A DNA stretch of 10,212 bases from Lentisphaeria bacterium. Lineage in GTDB: Bacteria > Verrucomicrobiota > Lentisphaeria > Victivallales > UBA1829. The stretch spans positions 1-10,212 of the forward strand of contig DPDG01000029.1 in NCBI GenBank assembly GCA_003526375.1. Direction: 5' to 3'. The first letter of the stretch is position 1, and every line of letters begins with the position of its first letter. Positions 1-6,199 of this stretch are shown one piece after another. The notes below the pieces were generated by a model. That model ran no database searches, was not told the origin of the DNA, and saw only the letters and a program-made list of their open reading frames with translations. Made by a program: the position numbers and the translations under genes.

Positions 1-100
1 AGATCTCACACGCACCGAAATGACAGCAAATCCGTATCCCGCCAGGTTGCGGTTTAAGCCTGACAATAATTTGATCTTTATCTTTTATCTTTACGGAGGG

Positions 101-1594
101 TCATTCCTCATCCTCCTCGTCATAATCCGGATATTGCTCCGGAATCTTCCCGGTGATTTTGAGGACTTTTGGATATTTTTCCTTCGGGTCGAGCGGGATT
201 ATCTTTTTGACGGAGATGTCATGCTCCCACTCGTCGCCGAAATCGAAGAGATAATACGCTCCCGAGCCGGGGAAAAGGTGATGCCCGACATAGCATTCGC
301 TTGAGAGCACTTCATCATCGTCGATATCCTCTTCATCGCGCACGGCGGTGCAGCCGTCTTCGCATTCGAAGCGATAGAGGTGGTCGTCCTCCCGGTTGAA
401 CAGCGGATTCAGAAAATCGTGAAGGTCCTCAAAGGTGCAGTCCTCCCGGACAAGCACATCCGCCGAGCACCGAAATCCGCGCAGTTTTACGTGAAGCTGC
501 AGGACTTGGAGATTTTTCTTGTCGAAGTCGTACTCTTCCTCCCCCTCATCATCCTGCAAATCTTCGTATTCATCCGGATGCTCCACCCGGCGCGCCCCTT
601 CGATCAAAAGGCCCCATGTTATCAGAGTGCTCAGGGTATTCTTGAACTCTTTCGGCGGCAGTTTGAACCCGTCCACCGTCTCCGCAAGGAAGGTAAACAA
701 GTTCGGTTCACCAAATCCCTCGACCAGGGCGGGGAATCGTTTTTTGTCGTCGAGAAAATCCGAGACGAGACCTTGTGCCAATTTCAGTCCATTCTTGAAA
801 TGATCTTCGCCGAACCCGATTAAATGGGTATCCGGAATATAAGCTGAAGTGACGGCGAGAATAACATCAGGGACGAATTTTGCGGTAGCGGCATTTTTGC
901 AGAGCGGGGCAAGGAACGAATGACCGCTCAAAACATGGGCGAGCATCTTTTTCTTCTCCTCCTGCGGAGCCTCCCGCATGATCTGATATGCGATATCCAG
1001 CTCTTCCCTGGGGAGCGGGAATTCCCGCTTATATGTATCCTCGTCATCATCGTCCTCGTCATCCGCATCATCTCCGGCGGAAATGGGCGAAAGAAGTGTC
1101 GCGTTGTATTCCGCGGCGATTTTCCCGATTTCCTCTTCTAGCTTGTCCGGCGGAGTGTGTCTCAGTCTCTCCTGAATCTCCGGGGAGTTCAGGAATGCCT
1201 GAAACTCGGCAAACTTGGACGAGACTTCGGGGCATTCCCCTTTCAAATATGCGACGGCTTTCGGCTTGCCGTCCACCGCTTTCACTTCGACCTTGGAAAT
1301 AAGCTCGTGATCGTCCCGGTAATCGAGCCATTTCAGTTCCGCCGTATCCATCAGGGGTGTCAGCGCGCACGGACTGCCGTCATACTTCTCCTCGGCCAGT
1401 CTCCTCAGGGCTTTCTTCGTTTCGTCGGCTGATTTATGAATGAGGCACATATTCCATGCGATCATCGCCATGTTTGCCACGATCTGACGCATCTTTTCGG
1501 CAGTTGCCTTTTCAAGTCTTTCCTGATGCTCTATCTTGCTCCAGATCGTTTCGCAGATTTCCGCGAAATGCCGTTTTGTATCTTCTTTGCTCAT
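101..1594 (-). CDS. Large protein with C-terminal pRiA4b ORF-3-like domain
   Basis: Uncharacterised 497-residue cytoplasmic protein. The start at 1594 is supported by AAGGAG seven bases upstream, which lies inside the last codons of the preceding gene; only four bases separate the two. The C-terminal ~135 residues (about 360-497) resemble the plasmid pRiA4b ORF-3 family: an LHVKLRG strand, LHDFLNPLF, then YLFDFGDEWEHDISV, the family hallmark. The usual Trp of the family's first strand and its cysteine-containing tail are absent, and the protein ends in an acidic run. Residues ~174-190 are a strongly acidic linker. The N-terminal ~110 residues carry MAMIAWN (42-48), matching a motif in the gene just upstream. 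No catalytic residues are recognisable. The biochemical role of the pRiA4b family is unknown. It is probably the last gene of the Bro/HTH cassette. Family call fairly sure; function unknown. Confidence 0.75.
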   Translation of the reverse strand: MSKEDTKRHFAEICETIWSKIEHQERLEKATAEKMRQIVANMAMIAWNMCLIHKSADETKKALRRLAEEKYDGSPCALTPLMDTAELKWLDYRDDHELISKVEVKAVDGKPKAVAYLKGECPEVSSKFAEFQAFLNSPEIQERLRHTPPDKLEEEIGKIAAEYNATLLSPISAGDDADDEDDDDEDTYKREFPLPREELDIAYQIMREAPQEEKKKMLAHVLSGHSFLAPLCKNAATAKFVPDVILAVTSAYIPDTHLIGFGEDHFKNGLKLAQGLVSDFLDDKKRFPALVEGFGEPNLFTFLAETVDGFKLPPKEFKNTLSTLITWGLLIEGARRVEHPDEYEDLQDDEGEEEYDFDKKNLQVLQLHVKLRGFRCSADVLVREDCTFEDLHDFLNPLFNREDDHLYRFECEDGCTAVRDEEDIDDDEVLSSECYVGHHLFPGSGAYYLFDFGDEWEHDISVKKIIPLDPKEKYPKVLKITGKIPEQYPDYDEEDEE

Positions 1595-1598
1595 CGTA

Positions 1599-2243
1599 TC
1601 ACTCCTTTTCAGGGGTAAATGAATTTATCTTTTCAAGTTCGGCTTCGGTCGGCGCCGCTTTCCCGTGCTCCCACGCAGAGACCTTCTTCACGGAAACGCC
1701 GAGTGCGGCAGCAAATTTAACCTGCGAAAGCCCTAATGCCTTGCGTTTGGCAAGAAGTTGCTCCGGCGTGAGCAGTTCGGGTTTGTCGGTAAAATCCGGT
1801 ATAGGCATCGCCGGAAATGTGTCTCCGAGGGAAACTTTCAGTTTTGCACCCCCGGCAACATTGACAGCGGATACATTCGAAATGGAGGTCCGAAGTTCGG
1901 GATATTTCCTGTATTTGAGCCGGACAAGCGCGTTGACTTCATCCCGTACCATTTTCCGGGATTCCACATCCAGCTTCATCGTGTTGATAGAGGATTCATC
2001 AATCTCCCGGCGGCCGGTGACGGCGATATTCCACGCGACCATGCCCATGCGCCAGAGAATATTGCGCCCGACAAGGTCGATCCCCCTGGAATCGTCGACA
2101 TACTCCGGCAGAACATCGGCACACAGATCCATGAGCGCATCGGCGATACGTCCGCTCTGGTACAGACGATGTTGCTCAGCGTGAAATTTCCGCGCCTTCA
2201 GCTTTGCTTTGCGTTTGGCGGCTTTGGCCTGCTTATGACTCAT
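1599..2243 (-). CDS. XRE-family HTH protein with shared N-terminal module
   Basis: 214-residue putative DNA-binding regulator. Residues ~160-208 form a Cro/CI-type helix-turn-helix (LLAKRKALGLSQVKFAAAL, then GVSVKKVSAWEHGKAAPTE), closest in style to HTH domains of HigA/MqsA-like antitoxins and phage regulators. The extreme N-terminus is very basic (K/R/A repeats, residues 4-20). The middle contains MGMVAWN (66-72), shared with the downstream 497-residue protein, followed by a strand-rich stretch (SAVNVAGGAKLKVSLGD). The ATG at 2243 overlaps the stop of the Bro gene (ATGA), so translation is probably coupled. The next gene starts four bases after this one ends. It probably regulates its own operon, although no operator was identified. 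It could be the antitoxin-like half of a pair with the downstream protein, but that is inference from gene order only. Confidence 0.8.
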   Translation of the reverse strand: MSHKQAKAAKRKAKLKARKFHAEQHRLYQSGRIADALMDLCADVLPEYVDDSRGIDLVGRNILWRMGMVAWNIAVTGRREIDESSINTMKLDVESRKMVRDEVNALVRLKYRKYPELRTSISNVSAVNVAGGAKLKVSLGDTFPAMPIPDFTDKPELLTPEQLLAKRKALGLSQVKFAAALGVSVKKVSAWEHGKAAPTEAELEKINSFTPEKE

Positions 2244-3088
2244 TTATCTTCGCTTTCTCCGATTCCAGGCAGTTCATTGCTGGAGAGATGATTTTCTCCG
2301 GATATAATGGAGTGCCCTAATTCTTTTTCCGTCTCTTTTCTGGCATTCCCGGCAACCCTGCCGCCTCGTTGCGCCACCGATTTATGTCCCGGCATGGAGG
2401 TAGGTTTTTCCTGTTTGGAAAGTTCCGTAGTGACACGTTCGCCAAGCATGGTGAAAATCAGTTCCAGGTCTGTCATATGGTCGCGGAGATTTTGATTCGG
2501 TGAATTCAATCCTTTGTAGATTTTGTAGGCAGACGGTGTCATACCGAAAGTTGCCTTGCTGATTTCCGCAGTAAGGATGGCAAAATCTCGTTCATCGGTG
2601 ATGCCTCGCGCTTTCCATTCATCGGTGAGATTCTGGCGAATGGCGATACCGCGCAACCGCTTGTCAATCCAATCCTTTGGATAACCTTTCTGCTCATAGA
2701 GTTCTTTCATGCGTTCCTGGGCGAGTTCGGGATTTTCGATCTCCAACACCCGGTCGTAGCCAACTTGCGCCAGCCACTGCTTGAACGGTTCTGCTTTGGG
2801 CGATGGGATGGACTGGATGATACGGAACAGTCCTTTGACATTGGCACAGTTCACCTTTTGAACCCCGCCAGCCGTTTCGATGGAAAGGGGGGTGACAATT
2901 TGTCCCCACCCTTGCGCGAGTATCGGATCGCGGCGACGGATTTTTTTGATGTAATCCGTCGGATTGACACTGTCCGTCAAAACCGCTACAACATCAACCA
3001 CGGCAAAATACCATTCATCATTGTGCAATGTCCGGCGAATAGTCTTGTCCTGAAAGACCACAAGGGATTTTTTACCCGTTTCGCTCAT
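2240..3088 (-). CDS. Bro-N / DinD-like phage antirepressor family protein
   Basis: 282-residue protein of the BRO/prophage-antirepressor family. Residues ~8-115 form the Bro-N domain: EWYFAVVDVVAVLTDS, NPTDYIKKIRRRD and IQSIPSPKAEPFKQWLAQVG are typical. The middle (LRGIAIRQNLTDEW, DFAILTAEISKATFGMTPS) and the C-terminal RGGRVAGNARKETEKELG stretch match the arrangement of DinD-like bacterial members. Bro-N domains bind DNA; in phages they act as antirepressors. Bacterial members of this type are common in accessory regions and are mostly of unknown role. The start at 3088 has AGAAGG seven bases upstream. Its stop overlaps the start of the HTH gene (ATGA), linking the two. No LexA-type site was seen upstream, so SOS induction is not supported here. 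Family call confident; physiological role unknown. Confidence 0.88.
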   Translation of the reverse strand: MSETGKKSLVVFQDKTIRRTLHNDEWYFAVVDVVAVLTDSVNPTDYIKKIRRRDPILAQGWGQIVTPLSIETAGGVQKVNCANVKGLFRIIQSIPSPKAEPFKQWLAQVGYDRVLEIENPELAQERMKELYEQKGYPKDWIDKRLRGIAIRQNLTDEWKARGITDERDFAILTAEISKATFGMTPSAYKIYKGLNSPNQNLRDHMTDLELIFTMLGERVTTELSKQEKPTSMPGHKSVAQRGGRVAGNARKETEKELGHSIISGENHLSSNELPGIGESEDK

Positions 3089-3165
3089 CTTTATGCCTTC
3101 TATCCTTAATATACACGACCTTATGTTTGATAGTCTTGATTTGCTCGTGGTTCATGGTACATCAC

Positions 3166-3534
3166 TCAATACGTTATCTGAATCAGCAGTTCTTCCCCGT
3201 CTTCCGGTTGGGACACATCTTCAATGTCCTCGGCGATGGACTCCAGCATCTTTAAATAAGCAAGTTCACGCCGCCCCGTCCAGGCGAAATCCGACTTTAC
3301 GGGGAAAAGCTGTTCCTGCATCTTCTCTTTCCAGTTCTCTGAATCCAGCGCGGCAACGCAGTTTTCGTGCAAAAACACCAGTGCAAGATAATCCAGGGGG
3401 CGCTCATTGCAGTCCAGTTTTCCATCGTAAATCTTTTCCCTGAACCATTCGGCCAGAGGCCCGAATTTGTGCCAGTGAATAAGGCATTCCTTGCCGGACG
3501 ATGTTTTTCTGCTGATGTAGATATCAAGTCCCAT
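3166..3534 (-). CDS. Small MGLDIYI-type hypothetical protein
   Basis: 122-residue acidic protein of unknown function. It begins MGLDIYISR, an opening seen in a group of small phage and mobile-element proteins that continue with a Trp-rich 'WxKxxxxxxWF' stretch; here IHWHKFGPLAEWFREKI (about residues 17-33) fits. The reading frame extends upstream to a GTG at 3555, but that codon overlaps the only good Shine-Dalgarno sequence (GGAG, 11 bases before the ATG at 3534). The ATG is therefore the likelier start. There are no signal peptide or membrane segments. It sits 31 bases after the HEPN-like gene and 77 bases before the Bro gene, on the same strand as both. Its base composition is that of the Bro cassette rather than of the AT-rich R-M module, so it probably belongs with the former. 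No function can be assigned. Confidence 0.7.
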   Translation of the reverse strand: MGLDIYISRKTSSGKECLIHWHKFGPLAEWFREKIYDGKLDCNERPLDYLALVFLHENCVAALDSENWKEKMQEQLFPVKSDFAWTGRRELAYLKMLESIAEDIEDVSQPEDGEELLIQITY

Positions 3535-3565
3535 TATTATCGAAGCTCCTGCCACTTTTTATTTT

Positions 3566-4426
3566 CTATTTTTGGGTCAACTTCCCAGGCATCTGACGAC
3601 ATTCATCGAGATACTTATGAGCAAATGAAATGACTGTCAGAATGTCAAGAGCCTTTTCCTCTTCTACTTTCCAGTTGATTTTAGGTGTATGGGCTGCGGG
3701 ATTACGGACGAGGTGAAAAATAGCCTGAAGTAACTCGCTCAGTCCGGTAAATTCACTTTTCTCGGACTCAGTCCTAAGAGAATTAAAAAATAAACTTGGA
3801 TTCTTTAAGGAAAATGCTTGTTGAAAAAGTTGTCCTCCATCCCCCTGCATGCCAGAAATTTCACGTACTCGTTGAGCAAGCCCTTTTGACGCCTCAAATA
3901 CGGCATCGAAGAAATCCTTTTGAAGAAGTTCTTTCTTGCAATACTTTTTCACTTCGTAATGGATGCATCTCTTTTGCAATTCTGCATTAAGGTGATTGAC
4001 ACGCTCATCAACCTCCTCAAGAGTCGAGGCTTGTTTCGTAGGCAAAAGTTTACCTCTTTCATCTACAAAAAGTCCAATTAAAAGCAAAACTTTATTCAAT
4101 TCTTCCTTGAGTGAAAAATATTTCGATCTGTCGGAGTCAGCAGCATATCTAATTGGATTCATTGCAGCTTCAATAAAACGATAAATTTTGTCGAAACTCT
4201 GCTCTTGATTACAGGTCTCGGCAAAACAATTGTAAAGCCAATCTCGCTTATTCAGCCCCAATCGATAAACGTATTGGTTGCTTCGGTATCCGTCGTCTAC
4301 GATGTGGAGTTTCTCCTGAATCATTAAATCCTTAAGGTTCGCTTTAGAGAGAATGCTTTCTGTTGCTCCCAAAACACTGGCTATTGATTTTAATTCCTGC
4401 TCGGAAAGTGATTTCCCATAATTCAT
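3566..4426 (-). CDS. TIGR02391/Hypoth_Ymh-family protein with HEPN-like RX4H motif
   Basis: 286-residue cytoplasmic protein. The C-terminal half matches the TIGR02391 (Hypoth_Ymh) family: KKELLQKDFFDAVFEASK, then SLFFNSLRTESEKSEFTG, and finally LVRNPAAHTPKINW with ALDILTVISFAHKYLDE. RNPAAH (R241-H246) is an RX4H motif of the kind that forms the active site of HEPN-fold ribonucleases. The N-terminal half (for example FIEAAMNPIRY) is the helical region usual in full-length members, so the gene looks intact. The ATG at 4426 overlaps the stop of vsr (ATGA) and has AAGGA seven bases upstream; an in-frame TTG at 4432 is less likely. Coupling to vsr places it in the R-M operon. Role inferred: an RNA-cleaving abortive-infection effector or accessory R-M factor. 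The family call is strong, the activity untested. Confidence 0.82.
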   Translation of the reverse strand: MNYGKSLSEQELKSIASVLGATESILSKANLKDLMIQEKLHIVDDGYRSNQYVYRLGLNKRDWLYNCFAETCNQEQSFDKIYRFIEAAMNPIRYAADSDRSKYFSLKEELNKVLLLIGLFVDERGKLLPTKQASTLEEVDERVNHLNAELQKRCIHYEVKKYCKKELLQKDFFDAVFEASKGLAQRVREISGMQGDGGQLFQQAFSLKNPSLFFNSLRTESEKSEFTGLSELLQAIFHLVRNPAAHTPKINWKVEEEKALDILTVISFAHKYLDECRQMPGKLTQK

Positions 4427-4842
4427 TGGCAATTCCTTTTATTAAGAATTAACGATGGAAGGGATTTTAGAAATTCATCTGATTTCAGCTCGCATTCCCA
4501 AACCACGATTAGATTCCAGCCGAGCTCGTTCAGCTGTTTTTCCGTTTCCTTGTCTCTGTCGACATTCCGTTTGAATTTCTTCTGCCAGAATTCAACATTT
4601 GAGGACGGCATGGTTGCCTGTCGGCATCCGGGATGCCGATGCCAAAAACAACCGCGAACCTCAATAACTGTTTTGTATTTTGGAAGGACAATGTCGGGAT
4701 GTCCCGGCAGAGTCTTGACGTGAAGCCGGAAGCGGAATCCATGACGGAAGAGAAACGAGCGGACCGCGAGTTCCGGGGTCGTGTCATTCGACCGAACGCT
4801 CTGCATAATTCTTCTTCGTGTTGTTGAGTCAAAGCAATCCAT
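4423..4842 (-). CDS. vsr: Very short patch repair (Vsr) mismatch endonuclease
   Basis: 139-residue Vsr endonuclease. It nicks 5' of the T in T:G mismatches that arise when 5-methylcytosine deaminates within the partner methyltransferase's site, starting repair to C:G. By comparison with E. coli Vsr, the family residues are present: RRRIMQSVRSNDTTPE with E24, PGHPDIVLPKY with the metal-binding D50, GCFWHRH (64-70), NVDRD with D97, and WEC at 115-117. The zinc ligands C65, H70, C73 and C117 appear kept, with one extra residue before C73. One oddity is that the position of E. coli His64 is Arg63 here, and the neighbouring Thr is Val62. The gene starts 11 bases after the methyltransferase stop with only a weak ribosome site (TAGG), suggesting coupled translation. 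Its own stop overlaps the next start. Length is normal for the family. Confidence 0.95.
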   Translation of the reverse strand: MDCFDSTTRRRIMQSVRSNDTTPELAVRSFLFRHGFRFRLHVKTLPGHPDIVLPKYKTVIEVRGCFWHRHPGCRQATMPSSNVEFWQKKFKRNVDRDKETEKQLNELGWNLIVVWECELKSDEFLKSLPSLILNKRNCQ

Positions 4843-4853
4843 CAGGAGAAAAC

Positions 4854-6083
4854 CTATTCTTGCGCAGTCTGCTTTTTCTGGCGGTATTCTTGGTCCAAGA
4901 GACCTGAATCGGTTGGCTCGGAATCATCGAACGCAGCATTGAGTGATTGCGCTATGAATTCGAAATACAGCGCCACGGCTCTTTTCATTTGTGATTTAAC
5001 GCATGAAGACATTTCATTGAAAGAGGGAGATTTCGCAAGCCGATAGTTGACATCAATCGCAGTATCGCTGTGCATAATTGGTGTCAAGCACCTAACTCTG
5101 TTGATTCGAGAAATGACATCCTTTGCAGAAGCGGCGGACATCTCTTTTTTTTCCATCAGCCATGAACGCATGTAATCGCAACACTGCTCGTTCGATATGT
5201 TGCGATAGTCTGATATCCTGCGCGCAACGAATTCTGCGAGTTTCACCGGAACGGCATTGCCGATGATTTGCTCCAAATCGGTCTTTGAACCTTTGAAAAT
5301 GAAATCCTTCGGGAAAGTCTGAACTTGGGCGCGCTCTTCCGTGGTCAGCGGGCGCAATCCATCTATGCTCTCCGGATCGTTGGGGTGGCGCGTGTACCCA
5401 TGCGGGACAGGACGATTTACTCCACGAATTGTCGGTGACGGTTCATCAATAGAGAAAAACCCTCTTCGATTGTAATTGCGTGGGTGTCTATAATAATATT
5501 CAATGCCGAGGGAATCACCGAAGTAATCTCTCATGGTCATGGGTTTCTTGGCTTCGTTATCCAGAATTATCTTTTCCAGGAAACCGTCCGTTTCTCCTTT
5601 TTTGCCGATGCATATGAAACGCTTTCTTTTTTGAGGCGCACCGCACAACGACGCATCGTATATGTGTTCAGTCAGACCATATCCTGCCTCCTTTAAGATT
5701 GTTCTCGCTCTCTTGTAGGCTTCGCTCTGTTGGGCACGGTCGACATTTTCCATGACAAACCATTCTGGAGAAATTTGACTGACAATCTTAGCGTAGGCCT
5801 CGGTGAGGCTCGCGCGCTTTCCCTCTTGGCGTTTTCCCGCATGAGAGAAGTCCTGACAGGGGGGACCGCCAATAATCATATCCGGAGCAAATGGCATAAT
5901 ATGCCGAACTGCCGCTTCGGTATCGGAGAGATCCATCTGATAGATGCTGTGTGAAGTAAAGTTCTCGCGATAGACGTTGACCGCGGGCAACCAGAAATCG
6001 TAGGCGGCAGCGATTTCATACCCTGCATTTTGAAATCCCAGAGAGAGACCGCCGCATCCGGCGAAAAGATCAACTACCTTCAT
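4854..6083 (-). CDS. DNA (cytosine-5-)-methyltransferase, HindV-like, with C-terminal extension
   Basis: 409-residue C5-cytosine methyltransferase. Motifs run in standard order: I DLFAGCGG (5-12, AdoMet binding), IV GGPPCQDFS (72-80, nucleophile C76), VI ENV (112-114), VIII QKRKRF (151-156), IX RPLTTEERAQVQTFP (244-258) and X GNAVPVKLAEFVA (275-287). The target-recognition region (YYRHPRNYNRRG, then EPSPTIRGVNRPVP) resembles, from memory, that of M.HindV, which modifies GRCGYC. This agrees with the HindVP-type endonuclease next door. Family members of this type end near residue 300. Here an extra ~110 residues follow, with a predicted helical block (CDYMRSWLMEKKEMSAASA, then SFNEMSSCVKSQMKRAVALY). 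The start at 6083 has AGGAAG about six bases upstream. It is the first gene of the minus-strand R-M operon and is divergent from the endonuclease gene. Enzyme class certain; specificity probable. Confidence 0.96.
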   Translation of the reverse strand: MKVVDLFAGCGGLSLGFQNAGYEIAAAYDFWLPAVNVYRENFTSHSIYQMDLSDTEAAVRHIMPFAPDMIIGGPPCQDFSHAGKRQEGKRASLTEAYAKIVSQISPEWFVMENVDRAQQSEAYKRARTILKEAGYGLTEHIYDASLCGAPQKRKRFICIGKKGETDGFLEKIILDNEAKKPMTMRDYFGDSLGIEYYYRHPRNYNRRGFFSIDEPSPTIRGVNRPVPHGYTRHPNDPESIDGLRPLTTEERAQVQTFPKDFIFKGSKTDLEQIIGNAVPVKLAEFVARRISDYRNISNEQCCDYMRSWLMEKKEMSAASAKDVISRINRVRCLTPIMHSDTAIDVNYRLAKSPSFNEMSSCVKSQMKRAVALYFEFIAQSLNAAFDDSEPTDSGLLDQEYRQKKQTAQE

Positions 6084-6117
6084 TTTTGCTTCCTTGGCTT
6101 GTAATAAATACGAAAGA

Positions 6118-6149
6118 GTGCTATATTATCTTGTGGTATAATATAGCAC
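6118..6149. repeat. Perfect inverted repeat, 12-bp arms, over both -10 boxes
   Basis: GTGCTATATTAT (6118-6129) and its exact reverse complement ATAATATAGCAC (6138-6149) flank an 8-base spacer. The outer hexamers AATACG (6107-6112) and CGTATT (6149-6154) are also complementary. The symmetric element covers the -10 regions of both divergent promoters. It could be an operator for a dimeric regulator or simply reflect two mirror-image extended -10 elements. The binding partner, if any, is unknown. Confidence 0.85.
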
Positions 6150-6155
6150 GTATTC

Positions 6156-6183
6156 TTCCGGCGTCAAGATGTTGACGCCGGAA
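6156..6183. repeat. Perfect inverted repeat with two GRCGYC sites
   Basis: TTCCGGCGTCAA (6156-6167) and TTGACGCCGGAA (6172-6183) are perfect complements around a GATG loop. In RNA this would be a stable 12-bp stem in the endonuclease leader, five bases before the GGAG ribosome site. Each arm holds a GRCGYC sequence: GGCGTC at 6160-6165 and GACGCC at 6174-6179. The first overlaps the -35 box of the methyltransferase promoter. This suggests control by methylation, by RNA structure, or both. Confidence 0.88.
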
Positions 6184-6199
6184 ACATGGAGATTTTTTG

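Larger units (their letters stand above)
6084..6199. promoter_or_regulatory. Divergent R-M control region with overlapping promoters
   Basis: This 116-base gap separates the methyltransferase and endonuclease start codons and contains the promoters of both. Minus strand: TTGACG (6162-6167), 16-base spacer, TATATT (6140-6145) preceded by TGC (extended -10), giving a ~50-base leader for the methyltransferase. Plus strand: an extended -10 TGGTATAAT (6134-6142) with no good -35, giving a ~50-base leader for the endonuclease. The two -10 boxes share bases 6140-6142, so polymerase can occupy only one promoter at a time. No separate controller-protein gene is present. Promoters were assigned by eye from consensus matches. 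Confidence 0.65.

Noticed and set aside
1..100. Possible gene or terminator after the pRiA4b-like gene
   Set aside because: No start codon with a ribosome site on the minus strand and no hairpin with a T-run. The short plus-strand frame from 20 to 304 runs antisense into the real gene.
1456..2184. 242-codon open frame on the plus strand
   Set aside because: Ser-rich antisense shadow of the HTH gene and the pRiA4b-like gene, with no ribosome site or recognisable domain.
6084..6199. Controller (C) protein gene or C-box in the R-M gap
   Set aside because: No open frame for a small HTH protein is present here or elsewhere in the R-M module, and the palindromes do not resemble the tandem C-box arrangement.
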